Assembly: GCA_021647375.1 (NCBI GenBank)
Contig: JAKIUV010000001.1
Location: 52,111-116,110 of the forward strand
Direction of reading: 5' to 3'
DNA from: Robiginitomaculum sp.
GTDB taxonomy: Bacteria; Pseudomonadota; Alphaproteobacteria; Caulobacterales; Maricaulaceae
Length of the DNA stretch: 64,000 nucleotides
Shown here: positions 36,196-45,365 of the stretch, in pieces
Layout: each line of letters starts with the position of its first letter
Position numbering within the stretch: position 1 is the stretch's first letter
The notes under the pieces: generated by a model
Told to the model about the DNA's origin: nothing
Databases searched by the model: none
The model's input: the letters and a program-made list of their open reading frames with translations, nothing else
Made by a program: the position numbers and the translations under genes

Positions 36196-37422
36196 TTACG
36201 CATTCTTCCCGGTTTTTTTGTCCCTTGCTTTTAATAATCTGAGCCTCAACGCATTGATTTTTATGAACCCGCCTGCGTCGGCTTGGTCGTAAACATCGTC
36301 TTCTTCGAAGGTGACGTGTTCTTGAGAATAGAGGGAATAGGGTGATGTACGGCCAACAATATCGCAATTGCCCTTGTAGAGTTTAAGGCGCACCGTGCCT
36401 GTGACCATTTCTTGAGATTTATCGACGGCGGCCTGTATCATTTCGCGCTCGGGCGAATACCAATAACCGTTATAAATCAGCTCTGCATATTTCGGCATCA
36501 ATTCGTCTTTGAGATGCATAGCGCCCTTGTCCAAAGTAATTTGTTCGATACCCCGGTGCGCCATCAGCAAGATTGTGCCGCCGGGCGTTTCGTAAATACC
36601 GCGTGATTTCATACCGATAAAGCGGTTTTCCAAAAGGTCGAGCCGGCCAATACCGTTGGCACCGCCAAGCTCATTTAATTTGGTCAGCAGGGTCGCCGGG
36701 GACATATCCACACCGTCAATGGAAACCGCATCACCGCGTTCAAACCCGACCTCTATAGTAGTGGCTTGGTCGGGCGCGGCTTCTGGCGACACGGTACGTT
36801 GGTAAACAAATTCCGGTGCTTCCACGCCTGGGTCTTCTAGGGCTTTGCCCTCGCTTGAGGTATGGAGCAAATTGGCATCAACCGAGAACGGGGCTTCACC
36901 GCGCTTGTCTTTGGCAATTTCAATACCGTGCTTTTCCGCATATTCTATCAATTTGGTGCGTGAATTAAGATCCCATTCCCGCCACGGCGCAATAATTTTA
37001 ATGTCGGGATTAAGCGCATAATAAGCCAGTTCAAATCGCACCTGATCATTGCCTTTACCGGTCGCCCCGTGACAAACCGCATCAGCGCCAACCATATTGG
37101 CGATTTCAATTTGGCGTTTGGAAATCAGTGGCCGCGCAATAGACGTGCCGAGCAAATACAAGCCTTCATACAGGGCATTGGCGCGGAACATGGGAAAAAC
37201 GAAATCGCGGACAAATTCCTCGCGCAGATCGTCAATGAAAATTTCTTTCACCCCGGCGGCTTCAGCCTTGCGCCGCGCTGGCTCTAATTCTTCGCCCTGA
37301 CCCAAATCAGCGGTAAAGGTGACAACCTCACAGCCTTTCTCTTCCTGGAGCCATTTCAAAATAATCGACGTGTCCAGACCACCAGAATAGGCCAGTACAA
37401 CTTTCTTTGGATTTGATGCCAT
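36196..37422 (-). CDS. argG: Argininosuccinate synthase
   Basis: This 408-aa protein joins citrulline and aspartate using ATP in arginine biosynthesis. The N-terminal PP-loop [19 protein letters not shown] and the [16 protein letters not shown] segment are diagnostic, as is [11 protein letters not shown]. It is single-gene, with a GGAGGAAAC ribosome binding site before ATG 37422. It is divergent from the MscS gene. Confidence 0.97.
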   Translation of the reverse strand: MASNPKKVVLAYSGGLDTSIILKWLQEEKGCEVVTFTADLGQGEELEPARRKAEAAGVKEIFIDDLREEFVRDFVFPMFRANALYEGLYLLGTSIARPLISKRQIEIANMVGADAVCHGATGKGNDQVRFELAYYALNPDIKIIAPWREWDLNSRTKLIEYAEKHGIEIAKDKRGEAPFSVDANLLHTSSEGKALEDPGVEAPEFVYQRTVSPEAAPDQATTIEVGFERGDAVSIDGVDMSPATLLTKLNELGGANGIGRLDLLENRFIGMKSRGIYETPGGTILLMAHRGIEQITLDKGAMHLKDELMPKYAELIYNGYWYSPEREMIQAAVDKSQEMVTGTVRLKLYKGNCDIVGRTSPYSLYSQEHVTFEEDDVYDQADAGGFIKINALRLRLLKARDKKTGKNA

Positions 37423-37515
37423 GATGTTTCCTCCTTATTTGAGAAACCACTTAGCGCAAAAGTGTTTACAAAAGCTAGACTTAGCTATAATTATTTCACT
37501 GAAAGCAGGGGAAAA

Positions 37516-39042
37516 ATGGCACAGCAAAAAAACGAAACCACACAAAATACGGAATCTCAAAAAGAGCTGGAAGTAGAACCACTGGCGGCACAACCACCCG
37601 AGACAGTACCCGGCACTGGTGAAATCAGTGCGCCGCAGACAGGTGCTGCGCAAACACCGCCCACAGAGGCTTTGGCGCCAGCGCCCCAGGCTGCGCCCGG
37701 TACAATAGACACAACACCAGCCACGGACGCAGGCGGGTTTTCATTTTCAGGCATTCTGGATAGCGCGAAAGAAATTGCCAGCAAAATCAGTCATCAGATT
37801 TGGGATTGGCTGACCAGTCCGGCATTTCTTGTGATGGTGGGCGTGGTTATACTGGGCTATTTTCTGGCGCGGTATATCACCAAACAATTGGTCAAGCGGG
37901 TCGATTTTTTCCGCGAAGAACCAAAGGACGGAAAATTACTCAGGGTCAAAAAAATCGCGTGGCAGCTTCGTGATCTCGTTTTTCCCGCTGTTCTCATTAC
38001 GCTCTATGCTGCGGCGTCGCCTGCCTTGCAGAGCATCCCCATATTGGGCCAAGACTGGTTGGTGAAAATCGCCCAAGGTCTGGCCGTGGTGTTCTTGCTC
38101 TATACGGCTATCAAAAGATTTATTAAACACCCTCTCGTGCAAAAACTAGTCATCTGGATTGCTATCCCAGTCGCGGTTCTGAAAGTCTTTGGCTGGTTCG
38201 ACGAGTTCCAAACCTTTATGCAGGACGATGTAAAATTAGAGCTGGGCAATATCTCCATTCCGGCCTGGACCGTAGCCAATATTCTCATCTTTGGATCCAT
38301 CCTGTTCTGGGTTGGGCGTATCTCTAATACCAAGGGTAAAGAGGTCATCCAGAAACAAGAAAGCATTGACGCGGGCACCCGTGAAGTGTTCTCCAAAATA
38401 TTTGAAATGATTTTGTTCGCCATTTTGTTTGTCTTACTCATGAACATTGCCGGCATTGATTTGGGTGCACTGGTCGTGCTTGGCGGCGCCATTGGTTTAG
38501 GCTTAGGGTTTGGCCTGCAACAAATCGCGGCCAACTTTATCTCTGGCATGATTTTGTTGCTCGACCGCACGATTAAAATCGGCGATTATGTGGTGCTACC
38601 CGACGGCCAAGAAGGTTATGTGCAAGCCCTCAACATGCGGTCCGCGACCGTCGAAACCACGGACGGCAAAGACATTATGGTGCCCAATGTCACATTTATT
38701 GAAAACGCCTATGAGAACTGGACCCACTCCGACCCGCGCCAACGCTATGAGGTTTATTTTTCCGTCGCCTATGATACCAATATAGACATGCTTGAAGGCA
38801 TTCTCATTCCGGAAATTTCCAAACACAAAAGCGTATTGCAAGAGCCTGAGAAACCGGATTTGGAGCTGCGGGAATTTGGCGATTTCGGTATTAAATTCGC
38901 CATAGAGTTTTGGTGCGACGGCATAGACGACGGCGAAAACAAATTCACATCAGACCTAAATTTCATAGTCTGGCGCACCCTAAAAAAACACGGCATAGAA
39001 ATGCCGCTACCACAAAGAGAAGTTCGGATTTTGAAGGATTGA
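37516..39042 (+). CDS. MscS-family mechanosensitive ion channel
   Basis: From ATG 37516 (AGGGGA site) the product is 508 aa. It begins with about 75 residues of Pro/Ala/Thr/Gln-rich low-complexity sequence, then several TM helices. The MscS pore is GALVVLGGAIGLGLGFGLQQIAANFISGMILLLDR, spanning about residues 335-370, followed by the beta domain (IGDYVVLPDGQEGYV) and a C-terminal alpha/beta domain. It opens on hypo-osmotic shock. The low-complexity N-terminus is unusual, and its role is unknown. Confidence 0.9.
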   Translation: MAQQKNETTQNTESQKELEVEPLAAQPPETVPGTGEISAPQTGAAQTPPTEALAPAPQAAPGTIDTTPATDAGGFSFSGILDSAKEIASKISHQIWDWLTSPAFLVMVGVVILGYFLARYITKQLVKRVDFFREEPKDGKLLRVKKIAWQLRDLVFPAVLITLYAAASPALQSIPILGQDWLVKIAQGLAVVFLLYTAIKRFIKHPLVQKLVIWIAIPVAVLKVFGWFDEFQTFMQDDVKLELGNISIPAWTVANILIFGSILFWVGRISNTKGKEVIQKQESIDAGTREVFSKIFEMILFAILFVLLMNIAGIDLGALVVLGGAIGLGLGFGLQQIAANFISGMILLLDRTIKIGDYVVLPDGQEGYVQALNMRSATVETTDGKDIMVPNVTFIENAYENWTHSDPRQRYEVYFSVAYDTNIDMLEGILIPEISKHKSVLQEPEKPDLELREFGDFGIKFAIEFWCDGIDDGENKFTSDLNFIVWRTLKKHGIEMPLPQREVRILKD

Positions 39043-39072
39043 TATGAGCGCGGCGGGCGCTAACTTAAGTCT

Positions 39073-39882
39073 TTATTTCACCAAACACACCACCTGGGCG
39101 ATGCGGCGCGAGCGGCGGTAGCTATCTGCGCGGCGTCCGTAGTTTTCTACGGTGATAGCGTCGGCGCCGGGCTTTTGTTCCAATGGGCTTAAAACTTTGG
39201 CCAGAGACTTGGGCGCGACCGTATAGACCCGGCCACGTCTGATGCTCTCAGCGGCAACCAAGCCAATAATCTCCCCGTCTTTATCAAATACCGGGCCGCC
39301 AGATAAGCCGCCAATAGAACCGTCCAATCCCCGCGAACGCCCTATTTCCGACCAAACCAGAACTGGTTCAGTCGTGCGGTAACGCCCACGCGTCAACATG
39401 CGGTGCCGCCCAATTAATTTCCCGGCTAGCTCTCCAGGCCGTCCTTGCGGGAAACCTATGAGATAGGCACGCTCACCTATTTGCCGCCGGGTGTTAAAAT
39501 CGCGGGCAAAGGGCGCACGTTTCCAGCGCGACACCAAGACTGCCGTATCTGTATCTTTGGATATTTTTACCGCGTCCATGATGACGTGTTTTCCGCCGCC
39601 GAGCCTTAGACCCACCGTGTCGCAACTATCGACAACATGGCGCGCCGTTAACCAAGTGCCCTGATTGTCTACGGCAAAAGCTGTGCCTATACCCGAACTA
39701 GGCTCATCTATTTCCACCATCAAGGCCGGATCAGTTGGCATTGCATTAGGGAGGGCGGCACCAAGTTCCGGCGGCACCATAGGCGGGATATTAGGTCTGG
39801 ATTTCAGCGTAACATTGCCGATGATAATCACCAGTAAAATCAGATAAATCAGCCAGTCTGGAATATTGCGAACAATGCGCAC
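39073..39882 (-). CDS. Membrane-anchored trypsin-like serine protease (S1C)
   Basis: This 269-aa protein has one N-terminal TM anchor (LIYLILLVIIIGNVTL) and a chymotrypsin-fold domain. Likely triad residues are His in LTARHVVDS, Asp in SKDTDTAVL and Ser in GGLSGGPVFD. No PDZ domain is visible, unlike DegP/DegS. The C-terminus is arginine-rich and then hydrophobic. It lies 9 bp downstream of the DUF350 gene. Confidence 0.85.
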   Translation of the reverse strand: MRIVRNIPDWLIYLILLVIIIGNVTLKSRPNIPPMVPPELGAALPNAMPTDPALMVEIDEPSSGIGTAFAVDNQGTWLTARHVVDSCDTVGLRLGGGKHVIMDAVKISKDTDTAVLVSRWKRAPFARDFNTRRQIGERAYLIGFPQGRPGELAGKLIGRHRMLTRGRYRTTEPVLVWSEIGRSRGLDGSIGGLSGGPVFDKDGEIIGLVAAESIRRGRVYTVAPKSLAKVLSPLEQKPGADAITVENYGRRADSYRRSRRIAQVVCLVK

Positions 39883-39891
39883 GGCGCGCCC

Positions 39892-40305
39892 CTAGCCGGC
39901 TATTGCGAAAGCAAGGACAATAGAGCCAGCCAGCTTGAACGCAGCTAAAACCGTAGCCGCAGCAACTTCTCCGTCAATTATTCTTTGATGCATGCCGGCA
40001 AATATCATTTCGGAGACACGAAACAAAAACAATTGCAATAACGTGCTAACCGTGCCCCAAACCAATACATCCATCAAGCCGATCTTCATAACCAAACAAG
40101 CAGCCAAGGGCAAAGCCAGTCCAACCACCAAGCCGCTAAAAGAAATGGCGGCAGCGATATTGTTGTCCTGTATCAGCGCAATCTCTTTGTGGGGCGTCAA
40201 TTTCACATACGCGGTCAAGCCGACCACATAAATCACTGCGACAAGCAAAAGGTAAAATATCAAATACGGAAAACCGTTGGCTAAACTCTCAAGTGATGGA
40301 TGCAT
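39892..40305 (-). CDS. DUF350 family inner-membrane protein
   Basis: This 137-aa protein has four TM segments (YLIFYLLLVAVIYVVGLTAYV; ISFSGLVVGLALPLAACLVM; and two more). The charged loops HKEIALIQDNNIAAAISF and RIIDGEVAAATVLAAFKL are typical of DUF350. The function is unknown. It is upstream of the membrane-anchored protease and likely co-transcribed with it. Confidence 0.88.
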   Translation of the reverse strand: MHPSLESLANGFPYLIFYLLLVAVIYVVGLTAYVKLTPHKEIALIQDNNIAAAISFSGLVVGLALPLAACLVMKIGLMDVLVWGTVSTLLQLFLFRVSEMIFAGMHQRIIDGEVAAATVLAAFKLAGSIVLAFAIAG

Positions 40306-40497
40306 ATTGTTCTCTTTTCTATCCGCCTAGTCTATCCGACAGGTGTTTTTTATTGTTCTTGATCGTATTTTGAATGGTATGGAATAAAATTTCAAGGCGT
40401 AAATTACGCTAGAGCGTTTTCGGTATATTATTGATCACAGCCCAACAGGCTCTGCCTCCAAGGGCAGTGCAATAAAAACCCTATCATTGAGGCATCA

Positions 40498-40758
40498 TTA
40501 GGGTGGCTTATATTTTTTTGATCTTGAGCTATTCTTATTACTATCTTTGATATTAGAATTGGTGCTTCTTGCAAGCGGGATGCGCTTGTGCCGCAAAGAA
40601 GGCGTCCCCGACGATATATACGCGTCGGTTAATTCGTGCGGCCAAAACACCGGGGGTGTGAGGGCGCGGGCTGGTCGCGGCCAAAACACCGGGGTTATTT
40701 TGTACAGTGGTTCAGGCACATAAATGTCCGGCTCTTCCCGGGCCGACTTGGGGAACAT
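40498..40758 (-). CDS. Uncharacterised ORF, possibly the decayed or frameshifted tail of the next ORF
   Basis: I do not recognise this 86-aa frame. It contains a duplicated PVFWP segment encoded by an exact 18-bp direct repeat, and a Ser/Asn/Lys-rich end. The frame is open upstream past 40869, where the 112-aa ORF stops, so a single frame shift near 40875 would join the two into about 240 residues. No ribosome binding site is obvious at the ATG. The 40306-40497 gap shows no features. Confidence 0.3.
   Translation of the reverse strand: MFPKSAREEPDIYVPEPLYKITPVFWPRPARALTPPVFWPHELTDAYISSGTPSLRHKRIPLARSTNSNIKDSNKNSSRSKKYKPP
40638..40694. repeat. 18-bp direct repeat pair
   Basis: GCGGCCAAAACACCGGGG occurs at 40638-40655 and again at 40677-40694, 39 bp apart start to start. 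Because 39 is a multiple of three, both copies are read in the same frame on the minus strand. Confidence 0.85.
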
Positions 40759-40868
40759 TTCCGAAAGATTCGGCAGGGCGAATTGCTTGCCTTGTTTTTG
40801 ACCACTCAGTTTCGAGGGTTCACGCCAAGTTCTGTCTGCTTGTTGGGCAGTGCCTACGTTAGGTTTTG

Positions 40869-41207
40869 CTACTGATATAGTTGACCAAGGCGCAACCCAG
40901 ACAACACATCATATTTGTGTTGCCAACGCGCTATCGCGGTTTCGCCGATCACCCAGCGCACCCAGGCTCGCCGCTTTGAGCAGGCCAGAACCCACATTCT
41001 AACGCGCAAATTATGATTAAAGTTATATTCTTCGCGCAATTGCCGGATCAACCGCCCCAACATAAATGCGCTTTTCAGCGAAGCGTCATTGGCAATGCCG
41101 TATACGTCCAGCCCGGCTATCAGTTGGCGAACCAGTGCAAATAGAGCCGTCAAATTCAACAGGCCGGGCGGGTCAAGTTTGTTTATAGCATTCATATCAA
41201 GTTTCAT
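40869..41207 (-). CDS. Hypothetical protein (112 aa)
   Basis: This basic, helical 112-aa ORF is not recognised. Visible stretches are LLNLTALFALVRQLIAGLDVYG and AFMLGRLIRQLREEYNFNHNLRVRMW, with several Trp/Arg near the end. There is no signal peptide. It is downstream of a strong minus-strand terminator at 41324-41351, so it would need its own promoter. Confidence 0.45.
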   Translation of the reverse strand: MKLDMNAINKLDPPGLLNLTALFALVRQLIAGLDVYGIANDASLKSAFMLGRLIRQLREEYNFNHNLRVRMWVLACSKRRAWVRWVIGETAIARWQHKYDVLSGLRLGQLYQ

Positions 41208-41323
41208 GCTTGGGATAATAGAGCCGCCAATATAACCATGGATAAGTTTTTTAAAAAAACCGTATGGATAGTATGAGCATGAACAATTGTAGGGTCTTAA
41301 ACCAATGCAAATATCCGCACCGC

Positions 41324-41351
41324 AAAAAAAAGGTCACGCCGAAGCGTGACC
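41324..41351 (-). terminator. Strong UUCG-loop terminator on the minus strand
   Basis: This is a perfect 8-bp GC-rich stem (41332-41339 with 41344-41351) with loop TTCG on the minus strand, followed directly by T8. The only upstream gene on that strand is far away beyond the XRE and hisN genes, so it implies a local untranslated transcript. The rest of the 41208-41667 gap shows no coding frame. Confidence 0.85.
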
Positions 41352-41402
41352 AAAGTTTGAGGGGGAGGATGTAGCTCTCGCTACACTTTGGATATGGGAA
41401 GC
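41324..41402 (-). ncRNA. Candidate small RNA with CU-rich loop and Rho-independent terminator
   Basis: Read on the minus strand, a -10-like TAATAT (41414-41409) precedes a possible start near 41402. Next comes a stem ACTTTGG/CCAAAGT (41385-41391 with 41350-41356) enclosing a perfect hairpin GTAGC-GAGA-GCTAC (41371-41384) and an unpaired ATCCTCCCCCTCAA. A terminator GGTCACGC-TTCG-GCGTGACC (41351-41332) and eight T residues follow. The terminator and outer stem share two bases. No ORF fits this transcript. The CU-rich stretch is complementary to Shine-Dalgarno sequences, a feature of anti-SD sRNAs in alphaproteobacteria. The -35 element is weak. Confidence 0.5.
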
Positions 41403-41667
41403 CCCGTAATATTAGCAAGCTATATGGACGGTTTGTAATAAATCACTCCCCGTCTCTTACCTGTCCCATCTTGAAACACCCTTTGGTTAATCTCGGGACT
41501 TTTCCGCATTAACTGCCCAAATATGCACCACAACGACGCGTCTTACTCGCTTTATAAGAGAACAACTCCCGACATAACTGGCACAACACTTGCTCTCCTT
41601 TGGGGGGAGTGAAATTATTATTGGTATTTCCCCAAAAAGGGTGCCTAACAAAATATGAGGAAACGTA

Positions 41668-42102
41668 ATGACCAGTGATATTGATTTACATGTAGGCAAA
41701 TGTCTGCGCCGCCGCCGCCGCTTGCTGGGGCTAACGCAACAAGCCTTGGGCGACCAAGTGGGTATTCGGTTCCAACAAATCCAAAAGTACGAATGCGGTG
41801 CCAACCGTGTCAGTGCGAGCCGCCTATTCGAACTGTCCGAAGCACTTAGCGTGCCCGTACAGCATTTTTACGAAGGCCTGTCCGAACACGACCCGGTTTC
41901 TGGCAAACCGGAAAAAGGTGTTTTGGCACCGGATATTTTGTCCAAGAAAGAAACCATGGATTTGGTGCGGGCTTATTATTCTATGGGCGAAATGCCGCGC
42001 AAGCATTTGCTGGATTTGGCCAAGTCCCTAGAGGCGACAGCCAACGCGGCCAAGCTGGCTCAAAAGATGACGCGAAAATCTATGTTGACCGTCCACGGTT
42101 AA
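41668..42102 (+). CDS. XRE-family helix-turn-helix regulator
   Basis: This 144-aa DNA-binding protein has an N-terminal HTH (RRRLLGLTQQALGDQVGIRFQQIQKYECGANRVSASRLFELSEAL) running from about residue 18 to 62, and a C-terminal helical part (SKKETMDLVRAYYSMGEM). This resembles the SinR/CtrA-regulon-type XRE proteins common in Caulobacterales relatives. A GAGGAAAC ribosome binding site precedes the ATG. It is upstream of hisN with a 19-bp gap. Confidence 0.9.
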   Translation: MTSDIDLHVGKCLRRRRRLLGLTQQALGDQVGIRFQQIQKYECGANRVSASRLFELSEALSVPVQHFYEGLSEHDPVSGKPEKGVLAPDILSKKETMDLVRAYYSMGEMPRKHLLDLAKSLEATANAAKLAQKMTRKSMLTVHG

Positions 42103-42121
42103 TTCGTGCTAGGCTCGGTTT

Positions 42122-42943
42122 ATGCCGAACCAGTCCGACATTGATGCCCGCCTGAACGCCGCCCAAAACATGGCAGATCAGGCGCGCGAATTGACCCAGC
42201 CAGCATTTGTACGCGGGCTATCGGCGGATAATAAAAACAAGACGGGCGTATTCGACCCTGTGACCAAAGCCGATAAAGCGGCTGAGAAATTATTGCGCGA
42301 CTTAATCGAAACTTCCTTTCCGGGCGATAGTATTGTCGGCGAAGAATACCCGGATAAATTCGGGGATAATGATTGGTCTTGGTGTCTCGACCCCATTGAC
42401 GGCACAAGAGCCTTTGTGGCGGGCGTCCCGGTTTGGGGGACTTTAATAGCGGTAAGCTTCAGGGACGAACCTATTATTGGCATTATCGACCACCCTGCCC
42501 TCGGCGAGCGCTATATTGGCCGCCTAGACAAGACCGGCGGCAAAGCATGGCGCCAAGATGCGTCCGGCACTGCGCCCCTAAAAACCCAAATTTGTGCCAA
42601 ACTTAATGACGCGGTTTTGTCCTGCACCGAACCCATGGCTATGTTGTCGCGCGGACAGTTGGCAGCTTACGAAATGATAAGACGCACGGCACGATTTACC
42701 CGGCTCGGACTAGATGCTTACGGCTACGCCCTGACGGCGGCGGGGCGGATTGACTTGGTCATAGAAGCAGGCCTCGCCCCCTACGATGTCCGCTCCCATA
42801 TCCCGATTATCAAAGGCGCAGGCGGGGCAGTGACCACATGGCACGGCGGCAATGCCAAAGACGGCGGCGCCATAGTCTGCGCCGGCGACCCCAGATTACT
42901 GGATCAGGTGTATCCGTATTTGCAGAGGGCAATGGATAGTTAA
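42122..42943 (+). CDS. hisN: Histidinol-phosphatase, inositol monophosphatase family
   Basis: This 273-aa Mg-dependent phosphatase has the IMPase metal motifs VTKADKAAEKLLRDLI, GEEYP, WCLDPIDGTRAFVAGVPVWGTLI and the C-terminal LAPYDVRSHIPIIKGAGG. The PIDGTRAF variant is typical of alphaproteobacterial HisN, which completes histidinol formation. Other IMPase-family activities are possible. Confidence 0.9.
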   Translation: MPNQSDIDARLNAAQNMADQARELTQPAFVRGLSADNKNKTGVFDPVTKADKAAEKLLRDLIETSFPGDSIVGEEYPDKFGDNDWSWCLDPIDGTRAFVAGVPVWGTLIAVSFRDEPIIGIIDHPALGERYIGRLDKTGGKAWRQDASGTAPLKTQICAKLNDAVLSCTEPMAMLSRGQLAAYEMIRRTARFTRLGLDAYGYALTAAGRIDLVIEAGLAPYDVRSHIPIIKGAGGAVTTWHGGNAKDGGAIVCAGDPRLLDQVYPYLQRAMDS

Positions 42944-42950
42944 TTAGCAC

Positions 42951-43334
42951 CTACCAACGCGGCCAGAGTAGGTTTTTGGCGACTTCTGATAGGCTGGGGC
43001 GGTGCATTAAATTGTTTGTCATGCGGGTGTCCCGGTACAGGCCGTTGACCCAATTGACGAAGTGGACGCAATTATGGTGCAGCACATCATAGCCGCGCTC
43101 TCCGATTAAATCTTCGGCGCGGCGCACGGTTTCTTCTGGCTCTAACGTGCCGATATAGCCGTGGTTTTCCCGCAGCCGCCCGTCCGCAAATACTGACGGT
43201 GCCACAGACACCACCCCGCCAAAACGGCGCGAGCGGCAAATAATATAACCGTCCCTGCCGACAATCCCCTCATGGCGCGCTGCGGGGAATAGTTGAATGG
43301 AGACGGTGTCGCCGGGGTTTGCAGATAATGTCAC
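42951..43334 (-). CDS. LRAT-domain (NlpC/P60-like) protein
   Basis: This 127-aa protein has the LRAT/H-box pattern: an early catalytic His in ARHEGIVG and a downstream catalytic Cys in HHNCVHFVNWVNG. Such proteins are acyltransferases or amidohydrolases with a circularly permuted papain fold. No signal peptide is present. It starts at GTG 43334 behind GAGAG. It converges with hisN (7-bp gap). Confidence 0.78.
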   Translation of the reverse strand: MTLSANPGDTVSIQLFPAARHEGIVGRDGYIICRSRRFGGVVSVAPSVFADGRLRENHGYIGTLEPEETVRRAEDLIGERGYDVLHHNCVHFVNWVNGLYRDTRMTNNLMHRPSLSEVAKNLLWPRW

Positions 43335-43490
43335 AATATTCTCTCTCGCTAAGTATGGAAACTATATAGAACATGCATTATCGTTTATCAATAATCATTT
43401 ACAGGCAAATTATCAAGCCCGCCTTTAAAACTACATTGCTCCTTGAAAGCGGACGTGGTAAATATGCGGGCGTCTATTATAGGATTGTGT

Positions 43491-44504
43491 GTGAAACCCT
43501 TACGTTTATTGGTAATTTTCTTGGCCGCCGCTGTTATGCTCGCTTGCACGCCGCGTGATAATGTTGTGCCTGCGCAAAATGTCCAGAAACAAACCGCACC
43601 TACGCCCACCGCTTCGCCAGTATATGTATTTTCACCCGAAGATTTAAACGGCCTTGTCATGGTTGACAGCAGCTTTCTGGACGGTCGTTTAGAAGCCACC
43701 GGACGATATGTAGAAGGCGCAAGTATATTGGTTTTTGAAAAAGACTATATGTGGGCGACCGGGTCATACTCGCCCTATGCCGTGTATGGGCATATCACAA
43801 AATGGGCATGGAAACTCGATAAAAACGGTGTCATTCAGCTTCGCACTAATGGTGACCCCGACAGTATTGATGACCACAAACACAAATGCCAAATTAAAGT
43901 CATCAAGACATTTGCCCGCGAATTTACCACTGATGGTTTGCCCGAGAAATTGCGGCTGGAGCTGTCTTGCAATGACGGGCTGCAACCCGATACGCGCGTG
44001 TTCCACCTACCGCTGCCCTTTAACCCTAGTATGATGTACGGCACGACACTCCACTGGGCGAATGATAGTGACGGGCGCAATGACGCCCTGTTCCAAGGCG
44101 ATCATTTTCGTATGCGCAAAGAATATCAAGGCGATAGATATATCGGCCCTCTGCTCGACCCCTATAAAGGGGGAGCCTACCAAAATTCGTTGCATATAGA
44201 TGTTACCGACATTGACCGCGTACAAGACCAACCAGATACGGTGCGCACAATTGGCAAAGAGAGATTATTCTTGTTCAAGCATAGTGTGCCCAAGCACGGC
44301 AAGCTGGTCAGTTTTTCCTATTGTCCCATAAATTTTACACCCCCCGGCGACGACGGTTATCTACACCAGCGCATTGACCGTTTTGAGCTTTGCTCAATAT
44401 ACCGCATTACTAATCTCACTAAAGGTGGCGAACGCCCGCTCACCGTCCGCAAAAGTACAAATGCCAACGGCGACCCTTTTCACTCGGCGTTGGGTTTTGA
44501 CTAG
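43491..44504 (+). CDS. Putative lipoprotein of unknown function
   Basis: From GTG 43491 (GGA 7 nt upstream) the product is about 337 aa. It has a signal peptide and lipobox AAVMLAC, a Pro/Thr-rich linker, and a body with many aromatic and charged residues (FEKDYMWATGSYSPYAVYGHITKWAW; LHWANDSDGRNDALFQGDH). The frame extends to ATG 43443, but that would put 16 charged residues before the signal peptide. I do not recognise the family. Confidence 0.65.
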   Translation: MKPLRLLVIFLAAAVMLACTPRDNVVPAQNVQKQTAPTPTASPVYVFSPEDLNGLVMVDSSFLDGRLEATGRYVEGASILVFEKDYMWATGSYSPYAVYGHITKWAWKLDKNGVIQLRTNGDPDSIDDHKHKCQIKVIKTFAREFTTDGLPEKLRLELSCNDGLQPDTRVFHLPLPFNPSMMYGTTLHWANDSDGRNDALFQGDHFRMRKEYQGDRYIGPLLDPYKGGAYQNSLHIDVTDIDRVQDQPDTVRTIGKERLFLFKHSVPKHGKLVSFSYCPINFTPPGDDGYLHQRIDRFELCSIYRITNLTKGGERPLTVRKSTNANGDPFHSALGFD

Positions 44505-44574
44505 AAAACCACTCCGCTCAGAGTTTGACACATCCCATAAGGCTCACCTATAAATGTAATTATGGGAGACATAT

Positions 44575-45336
44575 ATGAGTAACGACACGCGAAAACCGAA
44601 CAACAGCGAAACTCCGCCTAAGGGCAAGCTTAAAGCCGCCGTCAGTAAAACCGCCGAGGTCGCTGACAAAGCTAGCAATGTTGCAGAGGTGGCCAATAAT
44701 GCTTTTAGCGCCGTGAAGTGGGTTGCCATTGCTATTGTCATGCTCACCGCTTTGGGATTTGGATATGGTGCTTATAAATTGGTCACCAAGCCCGTAATAG
44801 CGGTCACGGATGCGGCTGGAAAAATGGTCGACGTCGCCTCTGACGGCGCGGGTGCGCTTAAGGACAGCGCGGGGAATGTGGTCAACCGTCTGATTATTCC
44901 AACACAGGATCAAGCCGCACTGAATGTTCTAGCCGAGACGGGTTTTTCGCTCCTACACACCTACCCCGTCACCAAAGCAGACGGCATGAAAGAGCGTTTA
45001 TTTCGGGCGACAAATTTCGGGGACAGCGAGAAAAAAGTTTGCAAAATGTCCGTCAATTTTGGCGGCGGCGATCTGGACGCCTATGGCGGCGTAAACAATG
45101 AAGACTACGCCAAATCCAAATCACTGGGTTCAAAGGATAATCGTCTCATCCGTTTTATCCTCAGAGCCGGGCGCGATGATATTCCCCTGAATGTAGTTTG
45201 GGATAATGATGCCAGCCACTGGCAAATGAAATGGCGCCCGACAACGGTCAAAAAACCGCTGGACGATACCACAGCAGAATCCCGCATTTTCGACATGCTC
45301 CGCGAAGTACAAACACAGTGCAAGGGCGGCGCATAA
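44575..45336 (+). CDS. Single-pass membrane protein of unknown function
   Basis: This 253-aa protein has a Lys/Ala-rich cytoplasmic helix (KLKAAVSKTAEVADKASNVAE), one TM segment at residues 58-78 (WVAIAIVMLTALGFGYGAY), a second amphipathic Ala/Gly-rich helix, and a periplasmic domain with two conserved-looking Cys (KKVCKMSV and QTQCKGG) that could pair. A GGGAGAC site precedes the ATG. It follows the lipoprotein gene on the same strand. No family is recognised. Confidence 0.65.
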   Translation: MSNDTRKPNNSETPPKGKLKAAVSKTAEVADKASNVAEVANNAFSAVKWVAIAIVMLTALGFGYGAYKLVTKPVIAVTDAAGKMVDVASDGAGALKDSAGNVVNRLIIPTQDQAALNVLAETGFSLLHTYPVTKADGMKERLFRATNFGDSEKKVCKMSVNFGGGDLDAYGGVNNEDYAKSKSLGSKDNRLIRFILRAGRDDIPLNVVWDNDASHWQMKWRPTTVKKPLDDTTAESRIFDMLREVQTQCKGGA

Positions 45337-45365
45337 CCGCTTGAATATACGCCGCCGTGCAATGT

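Noticed and set aside
41404..41667. 6S RNA, RNase P RNA or tmRNA in the XRE upstream region
   Set aside because: A GGAAAAGTCCCGAG stretch on the minus strand resembles the RNase P P4 region, but the remaining conserved core elements are absent.
41487..41804. 105-aa minus-strand open frame overlapping the XRE start
   Set aside because: It is antisense to the conserved HTH and has no coding signature; the minus-strand signal here fits a short RNA further downstream, not this frame.
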